Assembly: GCA_038373865.1 (NCBI GenBank)
Contig: JAXGGA010004513.1
Location: 1 to 64,000 of the forward strand
Direction: 5' to 3'
Source of the DNA: Uloborus plumipes
Lineage: Eukaryota; Arthropoda; Arachnida; Araneae; Uloboridae
DNA length: 64,000 bases
A model generated the notes under the pieces. The model saw nothing but the letters and a program-made list of their open reading frames with translations. It was not told the DNA's origin and made no database searches. Positions 11,559-22,791 of the stretch are shown here, in pieces. The stretch's first letter is position 1; each line of letters starts with the position of its first letter. Both the position numbers and the translations under genes were made by a program.

Positions 11559-11864
11559 CCATCTTGAGTGGACCGTGGTAGCCCAATCGGTAAGGCGTCG
11601 GACTCGTAACCGGAAGGACCCGGGTTCGATCCCAACCGATCAAAGATCCACCGTCTTAATGGTGGCTAGGGGACGTTAAAAATGTCGTGGTCACAAAGTC
11701 CTCCAAGTGAAACGATACCTCCAGGGGTGCTGGGCCAAGGGTTTGCTCGACCCTTGGTTCTGGTTTAAAAAGAACAGAGCGCTCTTCAGGGTCCTATCCC
11801 GGTAAAACCACGAGTTGTGGTAGGTACGGGGGACCCTGGAGTGTGTGATGTGACCCATCTTGAG
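11557..11864 (+). mobile_element. Complete tRNA-derived SINE with 12-bp target duplication
   Basis: The body is 11569-11852 (284 bp), flanked by identical ACCCATCTTGAG at 11557-11568 and 11853-11864. The head is tRNA-like: an A-box-type TAGCCCAATCGG and a B-box-type GGTTCGATCCC lie about 35 nt apart, with ACTCGTAA in the anticodon-loop position (CGT would be threonine). The tRNA-unrelated body carries GCCGATCAAAGATCCA-type sequence and a GTAGGTACGGGGG tail block, without a long A tail. It is the only copy of this family in the window with both ends clear. It has polymerase III promoter elements but no coding capacity. Confidence 0.9.
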
Positions 11865-12811
11865 TTCGAATTACGAAACACGTAATTTGAATTTAAGATG
11901 TCAAATTTCAAGTTTTATTTTAATCATTATTACTTTTTCCCCTCTTTCTTCATTCCCTTTTTACTTAGAGTATTTGCACGTTTAAATAATTTTGGAAATA
12001 TCTTTTTATCAGGTTGGCGATGTATTTAGTTTGCCATTAATTCCAATTCTAATCCAAACTTTCGATGTAGAAATTGCATTTAATCTGTTTGGCAATGACA
12101 GTTTTTTTTCCCGCTTTTATGCTTCTTTTTGCTCACTGGATTCGTATTTTGCTTAGTTTTGCGTAGCGTTTCCCCATTTCTTACGGAATACTTTGTGAAG
12201 GTCTGTTTCATTTGAATTTCATAGCCTTTTCATACTATTCAGAGTTTGTTTTAAAACCAGCTCTTAAAGATTTGAGAGATAAGAGGAATGTATAATTTTA
12301 TACTGAGGATAGATATTTTAATGTTTGCTTTACCGCAGCGAAAATCCTCCACCGATGCATACTGGTTTAAAAATAAAAGTCGAAGTAATGCTCAGGTAGC
12401 AGCGAGAGTGCATCGTATTTCGTCCACATCTAAATCCGAAAATGATCTAATGCAAATCCTCTTACTATTTGCTTGGAAAAGAGCCCCAAAAATCCTCGAG
12501 AAGTTAAAGGAAAAATAATAACTTTCGTTTTAGTGGGGTATTTCTTTAAGAGGTTATGAATCTCAAATAACAAAGTCATTGCTCTATACTACATAATATT
12601 TAATGCGTTTCTAGAATTTACTAATTATGTTCGATGAATTGCTTTTCACGTTCTTTTTTTTTAATATCAAAAGTGTATACGTTTCCTTTTTAAAAAGTAA
12701 TTTTAGATACATATTTAACGCTGAAAATCGAAATTTGTATTGAATTGAAGATTACTGTATATTATAATTGAAATTGCTTTGACAATTCTGAATAATTATC
12801 TGTAATTTAAC
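11865..12811. other. Unannotated stretch, about 0.95 kb
   Basis: AT-rich. A 76-codon plus frame at 12288-12518 shows slightly lysine-rich, unremarkable content. No motif was recognised and no repeat found. Confidence 0.45.
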
Positions 12812-13375
12812 CAGGGTCGTAACCAGACCTTAGTTTCGGGAAGATTTTTACCAAAACTATTTCTTGTGATTTCATGTTCTATATTCTGTTGATTTTTGTC
12901 ACAATAGATGTTAAAAGGGTATTAAAATGAAAAATGTAAAAAAAAAGACTAATTTTTTCAATGAAGGGTAAAAAAATCTGCATAGCTAAGTTTTTCAAAG
13001 GAGTTCTTTTGAAATTTCTATCTGACGGACACTTATAAGATGTGTTAAATATAGAGTTTGGTACTTTAAAAATTTGAATTTTTTTTAGTTGCATTAACAG
13101 TTCGAAGTGAAAGGTGTATTATTAAGAAATTAATGTTTGCAATAACTGCATATAAAATAAACACTGCAGACTGCAGAGAAAACACTTAATTTGTACAATT
13201 ATTCAACAATGATAATTTCATTTTTCAAATGCAGTTTCATAGTAAATAAGAAAATTAAAATAAAATAGCAATAATGATTTTTTCAGTGAGAAACTCTAAA
13301 AAGCATTTTTGTAATAGTTTTAAAAAATTTCGGAGGGGGTTTGAACCCTAAAAACCCACCCCTTAAATACGGCAT
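12812..13375 (+). repeat. Dispersed hAT-like repeat, copy B
   Basis: It starts CAGGGTCGTAACCAGACC and is the inverted counterpart of 2385-2990. Near its far end it carries TCGGAGGGGGTTTGAACCC and the hAT-like tail CCCCTTAAATACGGCATTG, which may be a mutated TACGGCCCTG terminus. A target duplication was not identifiable. Non-coding; overlapping minus-strand frames are short. Confidence 0.7.
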
Positions 13376-13734
13376 TGACTTTGAATCATTGAGACCCTGC
13401 CAAAGGAATGCACTGACCCCATATAGAAACATTTGTTAAAGATTATCATATATGTAAAAGTAATACATATTCGAAAATGTATATTTTATATTTTTAAGAG
13501 ATTGATCGATGTTTTAATTCCTAACATCGATGTTAAACATCTGATGTTGCATCTCTAGTACATAGGGCTCCCTTTGAGAGTAATAATAAATCTTTAACTT
13601 GATCAACAATCAGCATTGTTATTAAATGTGGAAAAATCTTTCAAATAGTGCTTTAGTGTTGCAATTTGTATATATTTTACTGCGAAAAAATCAGTTGAAA
13701 TGTGGTGTAGGGTAGCGGGGTGCCTTAGCAGCAT
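13376..13734. other. Unannotated stretch, 359 bp
   Basis: Contains a small imperfect inverted repeat of ACATCGATG words at about 13500-13550. Otherwise nothing was recognised. Confidence 0.45.
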
Positions 13735-14140
13735 AATCTCATCGGCCGATGATCGGCCATTCATCGAAACCCGATGAAATTCTCATCGGCCGATGATCGG
13801 ATTCTTTGAGTTCTCATCGGGAATTGCTCCAATATGTCTCATCGGCCAAACAGAATCCGAGCATCAAAATCCGATGAGTTTTGCTCGAAATACGATGAGA
13901 TTTGGAGCAATTTAACGAGCAGTGCAGTCCCGTGCCGATGAATTTAGGATAAATTTTGGATGCTCGGCTTATTTTCATCGGTAAAGTTGATCGGAAGGAT
14001 ATCGCTTTCCGATGAAAAGTAGCTCACCGAAAATCGTGCTCGGATACTGATCGGAACGATGTCATCGTGCGTTACGGGATCAGTTTACGAGGAGTTCGAT
14101 GATCGGCCGAGCAAAATTTGATGAGTTGATGTTACTTGGG
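13735..14140. repeat. CpG-dense, ATCGG/GATGAG-rich repeat of unknown class
   Basis: The block is visibly richer in G+C than its surroundings. It is built from repeated words: CATCGGCCGATGATCGG twice near the start, CGATGATCGGCC again near the end, plus many GATGAG, CTCATCGG and TGCTCGG. Both borders contain related words (AGCATAATCTCATCGG; inverse ACATCAACTCATCA), which hints at imperfect terminal inverted repeats. I could not find a target duplication or a coding frame. Confidence 0.6.
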
Positions 14141-14625
14141 TGGTTTATCATAAAGTGGAACACTTTGCCCGTTTTACAAAATTTTTGTTATTCTAATTTG
14201 TGGAAACAGAGCGCTTATCTGCTTGTCAAAAGATGCCAAAAGAATTTTGCTGAAATTTAACTAAATTTTTAAATTATAAACGATTTAGCCATTTAACTTA
14301 GAGTTCCATTAAACTGTAAAGCAGTCTTTCCAACTAATTTAACTAAGCTATTAAAAGGCAAAATACTCCACTAAATAAATATAGAAAATCAGTTAAAAGT
14401 TTAAGAAAAAGTGGCAACAATAAGCTCAGCAATCGGATTTTTTTCCCTCCAATTTGGCATGTTCCACGTTATAATAATTCTATCTTGAACGGTACACTTT
14501 GATTGATATTCGGAGTTTGAACCTTTTCTAAAATAAGACTGAACAGCGCTTGGCGTCTTTCATTTTGCCTAAGTTTACATATTAAAACTATTTCCTTCTT
14601 TGAACTGATGTATTTGTGAACTTTT
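14141..14625. other. Unannotated stretch, 485 bp
   Basis: AT-rich sequence with no feature recognised. A 76-codon minus frame (14469-14699) runs into the MITE and is not credible. Confidence 0.5.
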
Positions 14626-14772
14626 AGGGCTCTGCTCCACATCAGCGTAAAACGCGACCGAAACCGAAGGCAGAAACCGAAAATCCGGGTACTTTCCATA
14701 GGAACACTATATAATCCATTTTACGTTTCTGCCTTATTTTTTCTGCTTTACGTCAATGTGGAGCAGGGCCCT
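14626..14772. mobile_element. GGGC-type MITE (CTCCACATCAGCG family), copy 1
   Basis: The ends are AGGGCTCTGCTCCACATCAG and, inverted, AGGGCCCTGCTCCACATTGA. The interior carries CGCGACCGAAACC, ACCGAAAATCCGGG, ACTTTCCATAGGAACACTAT and ACGTTTCTGCC. Matching copies are at 28935-29067, 39158-39303 (inverted) and the outer element 39111-39389. The element is short, has terminal inverted repeats and is non-coding. Superfamily unresolved because no target duplication is clear. Confidence 0.82.
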
Positions 14773-14980
14773 TACTTGCTTAACATTCCAACTCGCGCGC
14801 TAGATCTTTTCAACCCAGGCGCAAGGAAAAACATTTGCAGCTCTACTTCTATTTGAAAGAAACGTACCAGGTCCTCTGTAGATGCATTCAAAGTCGGCCC
14901 CTTGACCTTGGACATACTTTTGAGATGCTTGATTAATATTTTTCACAATCATGATTTACTACTCAAGTTTTTATTAAATA

Positions 14981-15400
14981 CTTGCTAATTTCCGGCGTTG
15001 CCCGGGTGCATTAATACAATATAGCTAAATATAATTTTTTTAACTTATTTCATGCTAAAAATGAATAGGTGAGCCTTAAATTGATAATTCATTGTTAATC
15101 GTAATCTTTGTTGGAAAATACTCATATTTAAATGTGTTAAATTTTATCAATTTGTATGCTTAAAGGTTTCTCAATATTACTCTATCTATTTAAAATTGAA
15201 ACAAAATGGTCATTTTGAGACAAAAAATTTGAATTTTGAGCTTTCTGGATTTTTTTAAAATTTGAAAACACCGCTATCTAGTGCATTTAGGAACCTCTGT
15301 GTCAAGTATGATAAAAATCCGACGAAAACTGTGGATTTGTATAAGGAACAAACATACAAACAAATATATATATACATACATCCATTTTTACGTATACAGA
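14981..15400 (-). mobile_element. Non-autonomous Helitron, 420 bp
   Basis: On the minus strand it starts TCTGTATACGTAAAAATGG after host A. It ends with the hairpin CCCGGGCAACGCCGG, a short spacer and CAAG, a mutated CTAG, before host T. It aligns end to end, with gaps, to the plus-strand Helitron 36447-37055 and to the 5' fragment at 32158-32375. No coding capacity. Confidence 0.75.
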
Positions 15401-17094
15401 TTTGAATAAAAGCTCCATTCTAAAGATTTCAGCAACAAATGGCTACTAAACTCTTGAATTGTCATTGCTGGAAGACAGTATGCTCCTCATATCAACTACC
15501 TAACTTATAAACTTCTCCAGCTGGCTCAAATATAAGCCCCCTTTATAGTAGAATTTCCATAGATTACCTTCTATAATATAGTTTTATATGGCGAAACGTA
15601 ACGCGTCAGAGCATGAATTCCATTTCAAAACTTTTATTGCTGGTGTCGAAAGTGTTTTCTCTTGAAAATAAAAGGGTTATATGCGCTTTTTGTTTGCAAG
15701 ATATTTTTCATTTTGCGTAGGAAGGCGAGAATTTTCAAGTGTAAAGTTTACAACTGAGTTATGAGGGCTTAGAGTTGAAATGGGAGAACAATAGTAAATT
15801 CCACTTTTATAGTACTGTTCCCCATAGGTTGAATACATGCTGGGTCTCGGTAATAAATGATATGAAGGGGTGTATAAACATGATAGCAGTTACTCTATGG
15901 AATGTATTGAACCTTTATCCGGCAATAGAAATTCCAATATTTTGTTTTGTGAATATATGCACTTATTTTTTGTTATTTGTATTGTTTTGCATTCCTTTTT
16001 TTTATAAGTTTTTATTTCTTAATACTGGATAACTTAAGGAACTTTTCGTTCAATTACATGTCAGTAGCAGAAATAAGATAATCAAAATAGTGATTGGACA
16101 GGTACGTGATATCGTTTAAAAAAGAAATAAATAAAATTTTTAACCAATGATGTTATTACTGACGTTATCAGCTATTTTTTTGCCACCCAGCGGCCAAATT
16201 TTCAATCCCGGATCAAAATTAACCAGGCAAGTTTTTGGAGTAAATTATCTGGAGATGGCATTTTGGATATCAGTCACTATTTCAAATTTAATGTCACACG
16301 ACGACAACCGTAAATAAACTCCGTAAAACATATTTCACTGTCATACTAATGTCAATACAGGAAAACGACCCCATCAGATCTCTACTCGTAGCTGCAACAA
16401 TATTAACGCTCACATCTTCATTCTTTAATAATCGAATACTTTTAGCTCCGAGATATGTTTGTGCAGTATTTTCACAAAATATAACTTTTATTACTTTGTT
16501 TTTATTATTAATGGTTCATAGCTTTTTACGTCCATGAATTTTAGCTTTACATAAATTAGATAATACTGTTGTCCTTAGGGATTTGATCATTTCCAAACAA
16601 TATTTTTTAGACGGAATTATATTTCTAATATAAAGCACAGATTATGAAAATTGATGTGCTTGAGAATGTTTTTTTTTTTTGCTCGATAATAGTATTTTTT
16701 AAATGACAAGTTTTTTTCTTGTTAAGGAACATTTTTAGCGTTGAAAAGCAATGTGAAAAGCTTGAAAACAAAGCAATAATGGTATTAAAATTTATACATA
16801 TAAAAGAAATAAAACGTTATCAATTTGTTTTTCAAAGGAACGCAGGCACCAGAAGGTGAATAAACTTTTGGGTATAAATTTAAATAAGTAAATTTATAGA
16901 AAAAACAAATGAAAATCCCCTTCTTACGACTACATAAACGGAAAAATTTCTCGACTTTCAGAAAATAATTTTAAAAAATAATTGAAAAATAAATTAAATA
17001 AATGGACTAATTTACTTTCAAATATTCATATTTTCATTATGTATCTGAGTAGAAAATGAAAGGTCTACAGTATTAACCAGTTGTTTAAAAAAGC
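15401..17094. other. Unannotated stretch, about 1.7 kb
   Basis: AT-rich. An 85-codon plus frame at 15775-16032 ends in a hydrophobic FYKFLFL tail, but such runs are common in AT-rich DNA. No gene or repeat pair was recognised. Confidence 0.45.
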
Positions 17095-17880
17095 TCCTAT
17101 TATTTCCTTTTACGTAGTAAAGGAAATATTGTGATCGCGAAAAAAAAAAAAAAATCACTCAAATTTGAGTCTAAATTTTGATTTTGCTCATCCCCGAATG
17201 AATGTTCAGTAGTTTTTTTGACCTGTCAGCACGTGCATATGTACCTACCAACAAATAAGTAGCCGAAAAATCCTTTTCAATCACCCCCGAGTTAATTACG
17301 ACGAGTTTTCTCGTGACGTCTGTTGTATATACGTATGTGCGTATGTGTGTCGCATAACTGAAAAACTATATGCCGTAGAAGCTTCTAGCGTGGTATGTAG
17401 GCTCTGAGGATGGTCTAGTTGTGCACCTTCCCTTGTGGTTGAATTCGAATGTTCCCAAGGGGGTGTTTTACCCCTTTTTTGTGGTAAATTAGTGTTAATT
17501 TCAATGCAGACTCAAGTGATATGGATTGGCGCGACCACTTGGCGATATGTCGCCAAGCTTTTGGTCGCCAAGTGTATGACGCCAACTTGGCGACAAAATT
17601 TGGCGAAAAAAATAATTTTTTTTTTTGGGGGGGGGGGGACTTTTGGCGCTATTGGCGATATTTTGCGAAAAATTCACTGAATGATATTAAAATCAGCAAT
17701 ATTTGGAAAATTAACCATTGTAAAAATGTTTTGCATTGTTTCGTGGCAGATTAGGGGAGTAAATATTTGAATTGTTACCTTGCTCACTCCAAGCACTTTT
17801 TTTTAACACTTAAGGCAACTACTAAGAAATTTACATGTAAAAGGAAGTAGTGTGGGGTCCATACCAGATTTTTTTTTAAA
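17095..17880 (+). mobile_element. Helitron-like element, 3' end not found
   Basis: The 5' side contains the inverted pair TTTCCTTTTAC and GTAAAGGAAA, then ATTGTGATCGCGAAAA. The interior matches 61756-62320 inverted: TGGCGATATGTCGCCAAGC, CCCAAGGGGG and the block ending TAGTGTGGGGTCCAT. That partner has a clear Helitron 3' hairpin and CTAG, so this is the same family; its own 3' end is lost or diverged near 17880. The GGCGATATGTCGCC-type words form many small inverted repeats, and there is a 12-G run at 17627-17638. Confidence 0.62.
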
Positions 17881-18094
17881 TATTAAAAGACTGAATTCGT
17901 AAAAGTACATTTTCGTAACATTTATCTGTAAGAAATATATCTTTGAGTTTGATGCATTTTTTGAATACATTAAACTCAAACAGCTGATGTATTTTTAGAA
18001 GGGTTCAAAAAGATATACCTCAAAGACAATGAGTATAATGTTTACAACCAATAGCTGCGAAACCAGTACCTCCTCTCGTTACCCTCGTTACCTT

Positions 18095-18476
18095 GCGTAA
18101 CGAGAGGAGGCGGCTCAAAGTAAATTTAATTTATTACTCTCCGCACTTTTCCCGTGATGGTTATCATAGTTAACATAGTTTTTATCCGGTAAACTATTAT
18201 TCTATTGAAAAATCAACGTTAAAAAAGCACAACTTTTTCTTTGTTTCAAATGTTTACTTTGTTAATGCATGACTAGAGTTGTTAGAAAACGTTAAGAAAT
18301 AACTAAGACATGAGGATATAAATAAAAGCGCCTTATTCGATAAACACAAAATAAATGAAATGCCTCAACAGCAGAGCATGAAAAAGAAAGTGGTGCTGTT
18401 TTCTTTCGTACGGTTTCCATGGAGATGACGCAAAATTTCTTAACTTGATACGCCTGTTTTAAAATAACCGAGTATA
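18095..18476 (+). repeat. Dispersed GCGGCTCAAAG repeat, copy 1
   Basis: It begins near GCGTAACGAGAGGAGGCGGC and ends near AACCGAGTATA. It is one of three copies, all in the same orientation; the others are 44015-44452 and 55592-56022. Shared internal blocks include GTTAGAAAACGTTAAGAAAT, ACATGAGGATATAAATAAAA and CGGTTTCCATGGAGA. Just upstream, CCTCCTCTCGTTACC at 18068-18082 is the inverse of the start. The class is unknown and no coding frame is present. Confidence 0.78.
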
Positions 18477-18706
18477 AAATATTTCGTTTCTATTCAAATC
18501 AGTATCTAATACTTTATTAAAACTTCAGTCTATAAAATAATATCGTAGAAGCTATATCTCTAATTTACTACTTAATAGCGACTCAATATCAATCGGATTC
18601 AGCGCATAAGACGTTTAGACTTCCTAACCAATAGTAGATTGACGATGTATGACGTCATACCAGTTGCCTATAATATCGCCCCTCTAATCCTATACTATAA
18701 TACGAG

Positions 18707-18791
18707 GAATGTTTGTAATGTCGAAAATCGCCCCGGAATTAATAAACTCCGGTAAACTTGGGAGTCTGGGGTTTTTGGCCACGGGGAATCG
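18707..18791 (+). repeat. Short dispersed repeat (TACGAGGAAT family), copy 1
   Basis: About 85 bp nearly identical to 19972-20066. Both start TAATACGAGGAATG, continue with TCGAAAATCGCCCC and ACTCCGGTAAACTTGGG, and end near GGCCACGNGGAATC. The copies sit about 1.26 kb apart in the same orientation. Class unknown. Confidence 0.72.
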
Positions 18792-19075
18792 ATTGGCACC
18801 GGTTTTGAAGCGCTACGGTCGAAAAGTTCGGAGTTACAGATAGGATTCATTAAATGTTTGAGAAGATTTCTTACTACGCCATTTTCTTTATGATTTCTCT
18901 TATTGTTACCGTTTCATAGCAACCGCGTGCTAACAATGGATTTCATATTTAATCCCATCAGCGTAAATTTATGTTTTTATGGTATTTGACAAATAATTTT
19001 TGGCAACATGTTAGAATTGTTATTGCTTTTGAAATTTAAAAGAGATCGATCAAAATAAAGTTAGAATTGGGTATG

Positions 19076-19351
19076 GGCAGCGGTAGAGCCGCTATATAGA
19101 CAGGCCGACGCATCAAGCTTAAGTTTCACCACTTTGGATCCAACTCATAAACGTTCACTTTCATTTTTTATTGTTGAGGAAATAGGGTTACCAGAGTAAA
19201 GTTTCGGGACATTGCCAAGCTTTGTTAAATTTACGTAAAAAGTTACCAAAAAGCGATAACTGGCCAGAAAAGACAATCTTCACACACGCGCTGGATCCAA
19301 AGTGGTGATTTTGATGCGTCGGCTCGTCTATATAGGGGCCTGAGGCCGCGG
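19076..19351. mobile_element. CTATATA-type hAT MITE, copy 2
   Basis: The body is 19084-19343 (260 bp). It begins TAGAGCCGCTATATAGACAG and ends CTATATAGGGGCCTGA. The flanking octamers GGCAGCGG and GGCCGCGG differ at one position. The right octamer is also the first bases of the SINE at 19344, so this element landed at the 5' edge of that SINE. Confidence 0.82.
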
Positions 19352-19650
19352 TTGTCCAATCGGTTAGTCGTCAGACTCGTAACCGGAGGGTCTCGGGTCG
19401 ATCGTTTAGCCGCCGATCAAAGATCCACCGTCTTCATTAATGGTGACTGGGGGACGTTAAAAATGTTCGTGGTCACAAAATCCTCCAAGTGAAACGAAAC
19501 CTCTGGGGTGTGCTGGGCCAAGGGTTTACTCGGTTCTTGCGCCTTTTTCAAAAATGAGCAGAGCGCTCTTCAGGGCCCCATCCCGGTTAAAAATCGAGTT
19601 GTGGTATGTGCGGGGGATGGGGGGGGGGGGGACCAGGAGTGTAAAGTGAA
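19344..19650 (+). mobile_element. tRNA-derived SINE, first family, near full length
   Basis: It has a tRNA-like head with the A-box-type TTGTCCAATCGG and a B-box region (GGGTCGATCG), ACTCGTAACCGG between them, then the family body: GATCAAAGATCCACCGTC, GTGGTCACAAAATCCTCCAA, GAGCGCTCTTCAGGGCCCC and GTTGTGGTATGTGCGGGGG. A 13-G run follows at 19619-19631. The head is interrupted at its very start by the MITE 19084-19343. Confidence 0.8.
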
Positions 19651-19971
19651 GTGAAAGTCAAAACCAACTGGAACCAAATGCGTACTGGAGAACAGGGACT
19701 CTGCATCCATTCTCATCAAGACCCCTCCCGCGCCTTTGGCGCCAAATGAAATGAAATTTGGGGTGATTTTACGGTGAGCATGGATTAAATAGGGTTGTGT
19801 TTTTTTAAATAAATTACGGCTGTTTTGAATGCGTAATTGCAACCAAAGGCTCAAAAATGCTTTTCATGTTTATCTAAATAAGTACTTCGCACTTTAGAAA
19901 AAAACACGAGTTTACAAACCTTTTTTTTTTTTTTAACCGAGCGGGCTCGGTTCCCTGGTACACGTTAGGGG
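19651..19971. other. Unannotated stretch, 321 bp
   Basis: Moderately GC-rich at the start, with a T run at 19921-19934. Short minus frames here have no recognised content. Confidence 0.5.
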
Positions 19972-20066
19972 TAATACGAGGAATGGTTGCCAAGTCGAAA
20001 ATCGCCCCAGAATTAATTAACTCCGGTAAACTTGGGGGTCTGGGGTTTTTGGCCACGAGGAATCAC
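19972..20066 (+). repeat. Short dispersed repeat (TACGAGGAAT family), copy 2
   Basis: Matches 18707-18791 with few differences, including TCGAAAATCGCCCCAG, CTCCGGTAAACTTGGG and GGTCTGGGGTTTTTGGCC. The matching pair is the only support. Confidence 0.72.
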
Positions 20067-20570
20067 GAGGTTTGATTTTTCTAAATAAATTTGTCAAAAA
20101 TATTGAACTTCAACACACTTTAATCTTTACACTGCTCACTTTATACCATTTCTTTAATTGTATAATTTTTTTATTATCAATTACATTTTATTTCCTATGA
20201 CTTTTCAAACTTTATCTTTGTATAGAATAGTTCCCTTTCCAAACTCTAACTTTGTTCAGAATAGTTTACAATGGTGCACTTTAACCGGTTATCTTTTCAC
20301 CAATATTTTCACAAATTTTCTTATAGCATGTATTGTTTTGATAAATCACAATCGAAAATTTAAATCTTCGAGTTTGCTTCGATACCTGTTTTCTTCGAGC
20401 GGAGCTCGGTCACCCGCTGGTGGAAAGAAAATACGAAGAGGTCTTACGTGTTAAAACAACTCAATAATCACGTTTCCCAAGTGCTAAATTGTGCTTAGAG
20501 TTAATGGTTTGCAATTTCTCAAACTGTTAGAGAACTCAAATTTTATGATATAATTCTATTATATTTATGT
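20067..20570. other. Unannotated stretch, about 0.5 kb
   Basis: Contains a 98-codon plus frame (20158-20454) whose first two thirds are hydrophobic. I recognise no family and the base composition is not clearly coding. Confidence 0.4.
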
Positions 20571-21701
20571 GTAATATCTAAGGCTCGACCGATGCATCGG
20601 CCAGGCCGATGCATCGGCGCCGATGGTTGAACTTTTTTCCATCGGCCATCGGCATCGGCCGCCGATGCTAACATAGAAAAAACATCGGCCCATCGGCCTC
20701 AAAAATATTTAAATGCCGATGCAAGGCCGATGTTTTTTTTTTTTTTTTAAAGTTTTCTTGAGTGAAAATTCTATTTTCTCTATTTTTTACTTCACAATTA
20801 AAAGTATGTTCAGCATGTGGCTTGAAATCGGGCAGCAAACGGGACTATCATAGTTCTGGGTTTTAGAATTTTCCGAATCGGGCAGATACCGACATTTTCA
20901 CAACACAGCAGACACTTTCCGAGTGATCGCTTTGATGCGAATTTTAATAATTACAGTAAAACCTCCGAATAACGGAAACGGAAGTTTTGTCCGTTATTGG
21001 GAGGTGTTCGCTATTAGGGAGGATTACGCTATTTCAGATTTTACCTATTAGTTTAATGCAGAATTATAATATTGAATATGTACCATTGCCATTTTGCACA
21101 ACGATACTGATAATTTGTGTATATATATCGACAATTTTAATAAGAATTTTGTCAAATACCGCCCAGCGGATACCGAATTCAGCATCTTATTTTTTTTTCG
21201 TCTTTGTTGTATCTTTCTTTGTTAGTTATAAAACACTTTGCGATTATATCACTCGGTTGTCACCAATTTATGATATTAGTCTGCATTGAAATTAAAATTG
21301 ATTAGTCAAAAAAGGAAAATGTAAAAAGCTCATTTGGAACATCGGATTGCAACTAAGAAAGTATCTCCATGAATAAACCTAGTCAAATGGTACGAATGAA
21401 TTCTCAACTTACTGCGTCTCTCTCTCATACTCTCTCATTTGTCGAGTGGTAGTAAAATAGAAATTTAGGCCCAAAATCTGAATGATTGAAAAAAAAGGAG
21501 AATGAAATGGATATATGACTCATCAAATCTCTTATAAACATTTATTTTTCTAATCATTTGATTTTTTTTTACCATCGGCCATCGGCCGATGGAAGAGGAA
21601 AAAAATCGGCCATCGGCCATTGGCCAACTTTGAACAATCGGCCAACAATCGGCATCGGCCCATCGGCCAAAAAATGCCATCGGTCGAGCCTTAGTAATAT
21701 C
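20571..21701. mobile_element. hAT-type element (GGCTCGACCGATG family) with perfect 8-bp duplication
   Basis: The body is 20579-21693 (1115 bp). The ends TAAGGCTCGACCGATG and CATCGGTCGAGCCTTA are exact inverses over 16 nt. The octamer GTAATATC flanks both sides (20571-20578, 21694-21701). Both subterminal regions are dense in CATCGGCC words, plausible transposase-binding repeats. The interior is AT-rich with no transposase frame. A diverged relative is at 32470-32700. A pogo-like end (20954 onwards) appears to have inserted inside. Confidence 0.88.
20954..21040 (+). mobile_element. Possible pogo/Tigger-like terminal fragment inside the hAT element
   Basis: The TA-preceded sequence CAGTAAAACCTCCGAATAAC, followed by CCGTTATTGGGAGG, resembles a Tigger-type terminus with internal inverted words. 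The matching opposite end was not found, so this is a fragment or a coincidence. In the relative at 32470-32700 the sequence after TTTTAAGAATTA is different, which supports an insertion at this point. Confidence 0.4.
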
Positions 21702-22384
21702 ATTCCTTTTCAATGGTGATAATATTCCAAACTAATCAACTCTTTTGAAAACAAGGTTGCGCTCTCCTGAATAGTTTTCCAAACAATCATCATTTAGTTT
21801 ATGCTCTTAAACGAAATTTAAATAACTTTTAAGTCAGTTTCAATCTAAGTAAAGGTAATGTATATGTGGAGGTGATTTTCCTCCCTTTATATTTTCCTTT
21901 CATTAATGAATTATTCTTTGGAAGAATGAATTTAGTCAGAGTAATTCTAAAATCGCCGAATGAGTCTACGTTTCCGATGCAAATGGGTTTAGCTAACGAA
22001 TCGAGGCTTTAGAAAGAACTTGAGAAATTAATTTTCATTCGCTTATCAAAGTAAACAAGTTATAATTAGAAATATGATGACGGAATTGCTATGAATCTAT
22101 TACTACTTTAAATACATAAAGTTGAATATATTTAAGTGTGTTTATGTAAGCAGAACTAATATTCAATATGAATGTTTTCACCTTTATTGTAATGATTTGT
22201 ATGTTTTTTGCCTACCTTTCCATTAAAGTTTATTTAATTTTTTATACATTTTTGAAGCTGAAATAAGACTTTATATAATGTGAAAATAAAACTGAAACAA
22301 AGAAACAGGGAAAAAAACCTATCTAAAAAAATTAAACAGTTGGATAAACATTGAAAAACTGCACTTATGCCAAAATAAAATGTA
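21702..22384. other. Unannotated stretch, about 0.68 kb
   Basis: AT-rich with no credible frame or repeat pair. Confidence 0.5.
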
Positions 22385-22791
22385 CACTAAAAAATGAATG
22401 TTCTTTTTACAGTATAATACAGCTAATTTTATAGTAATAAATTGAAAAAATTGCGAACTTTACTGTAATAAACTGTAAATTTTCTACTTTTACAGTACTA
22501 AATTATAAAATTGCTAATTTTACAGAAATGAACTGTAAAATTGTTAATTTAGCAGTTTATTTACCGTGAATTTTACAGTTTTAAATTGAAACCTCTGCTG
22601 CCAGTTTTATACTGTTATTTTTGCAGTGTAGTATAGCTAAATTTTACGCAATAAACTGTAAAATTTCTAACCTTACAGTAAGAAACTAAAATTGCTACTT
22701 TCGCAGCTTATTGCTGTGCATTTTACAGTTTTAAATTGGAACCTCGGCTGCCAGTATTATACTGTAAGAACAAAGTTCATTTTTTGCCGTG
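22385..22791. mobile_element. ACAGTAATAAACTG-rich MITE, copy 2
   Basis: The left end CACTAAAAAATGAATGTTC and the inverse of the right end CACGGCAAAAAATGAACTTT are imperfect terminal inverted repeats, followed on both sides by ACAGTATAATAC. The interior carries two similar halves, each ending near AACCTCTGCTGCCAGT or AACCTCGGCTGCCAGT, as in the copy at 9764-10127. Non-coding. Confidence 0.75.

Noticed and set aside
11569..11640. Functional tRNA gene (A and B boxes present)
   Set aside because: The anticodon and acceptor stems do not pair properly, and the unit continues into a SINE body with a target duplication.
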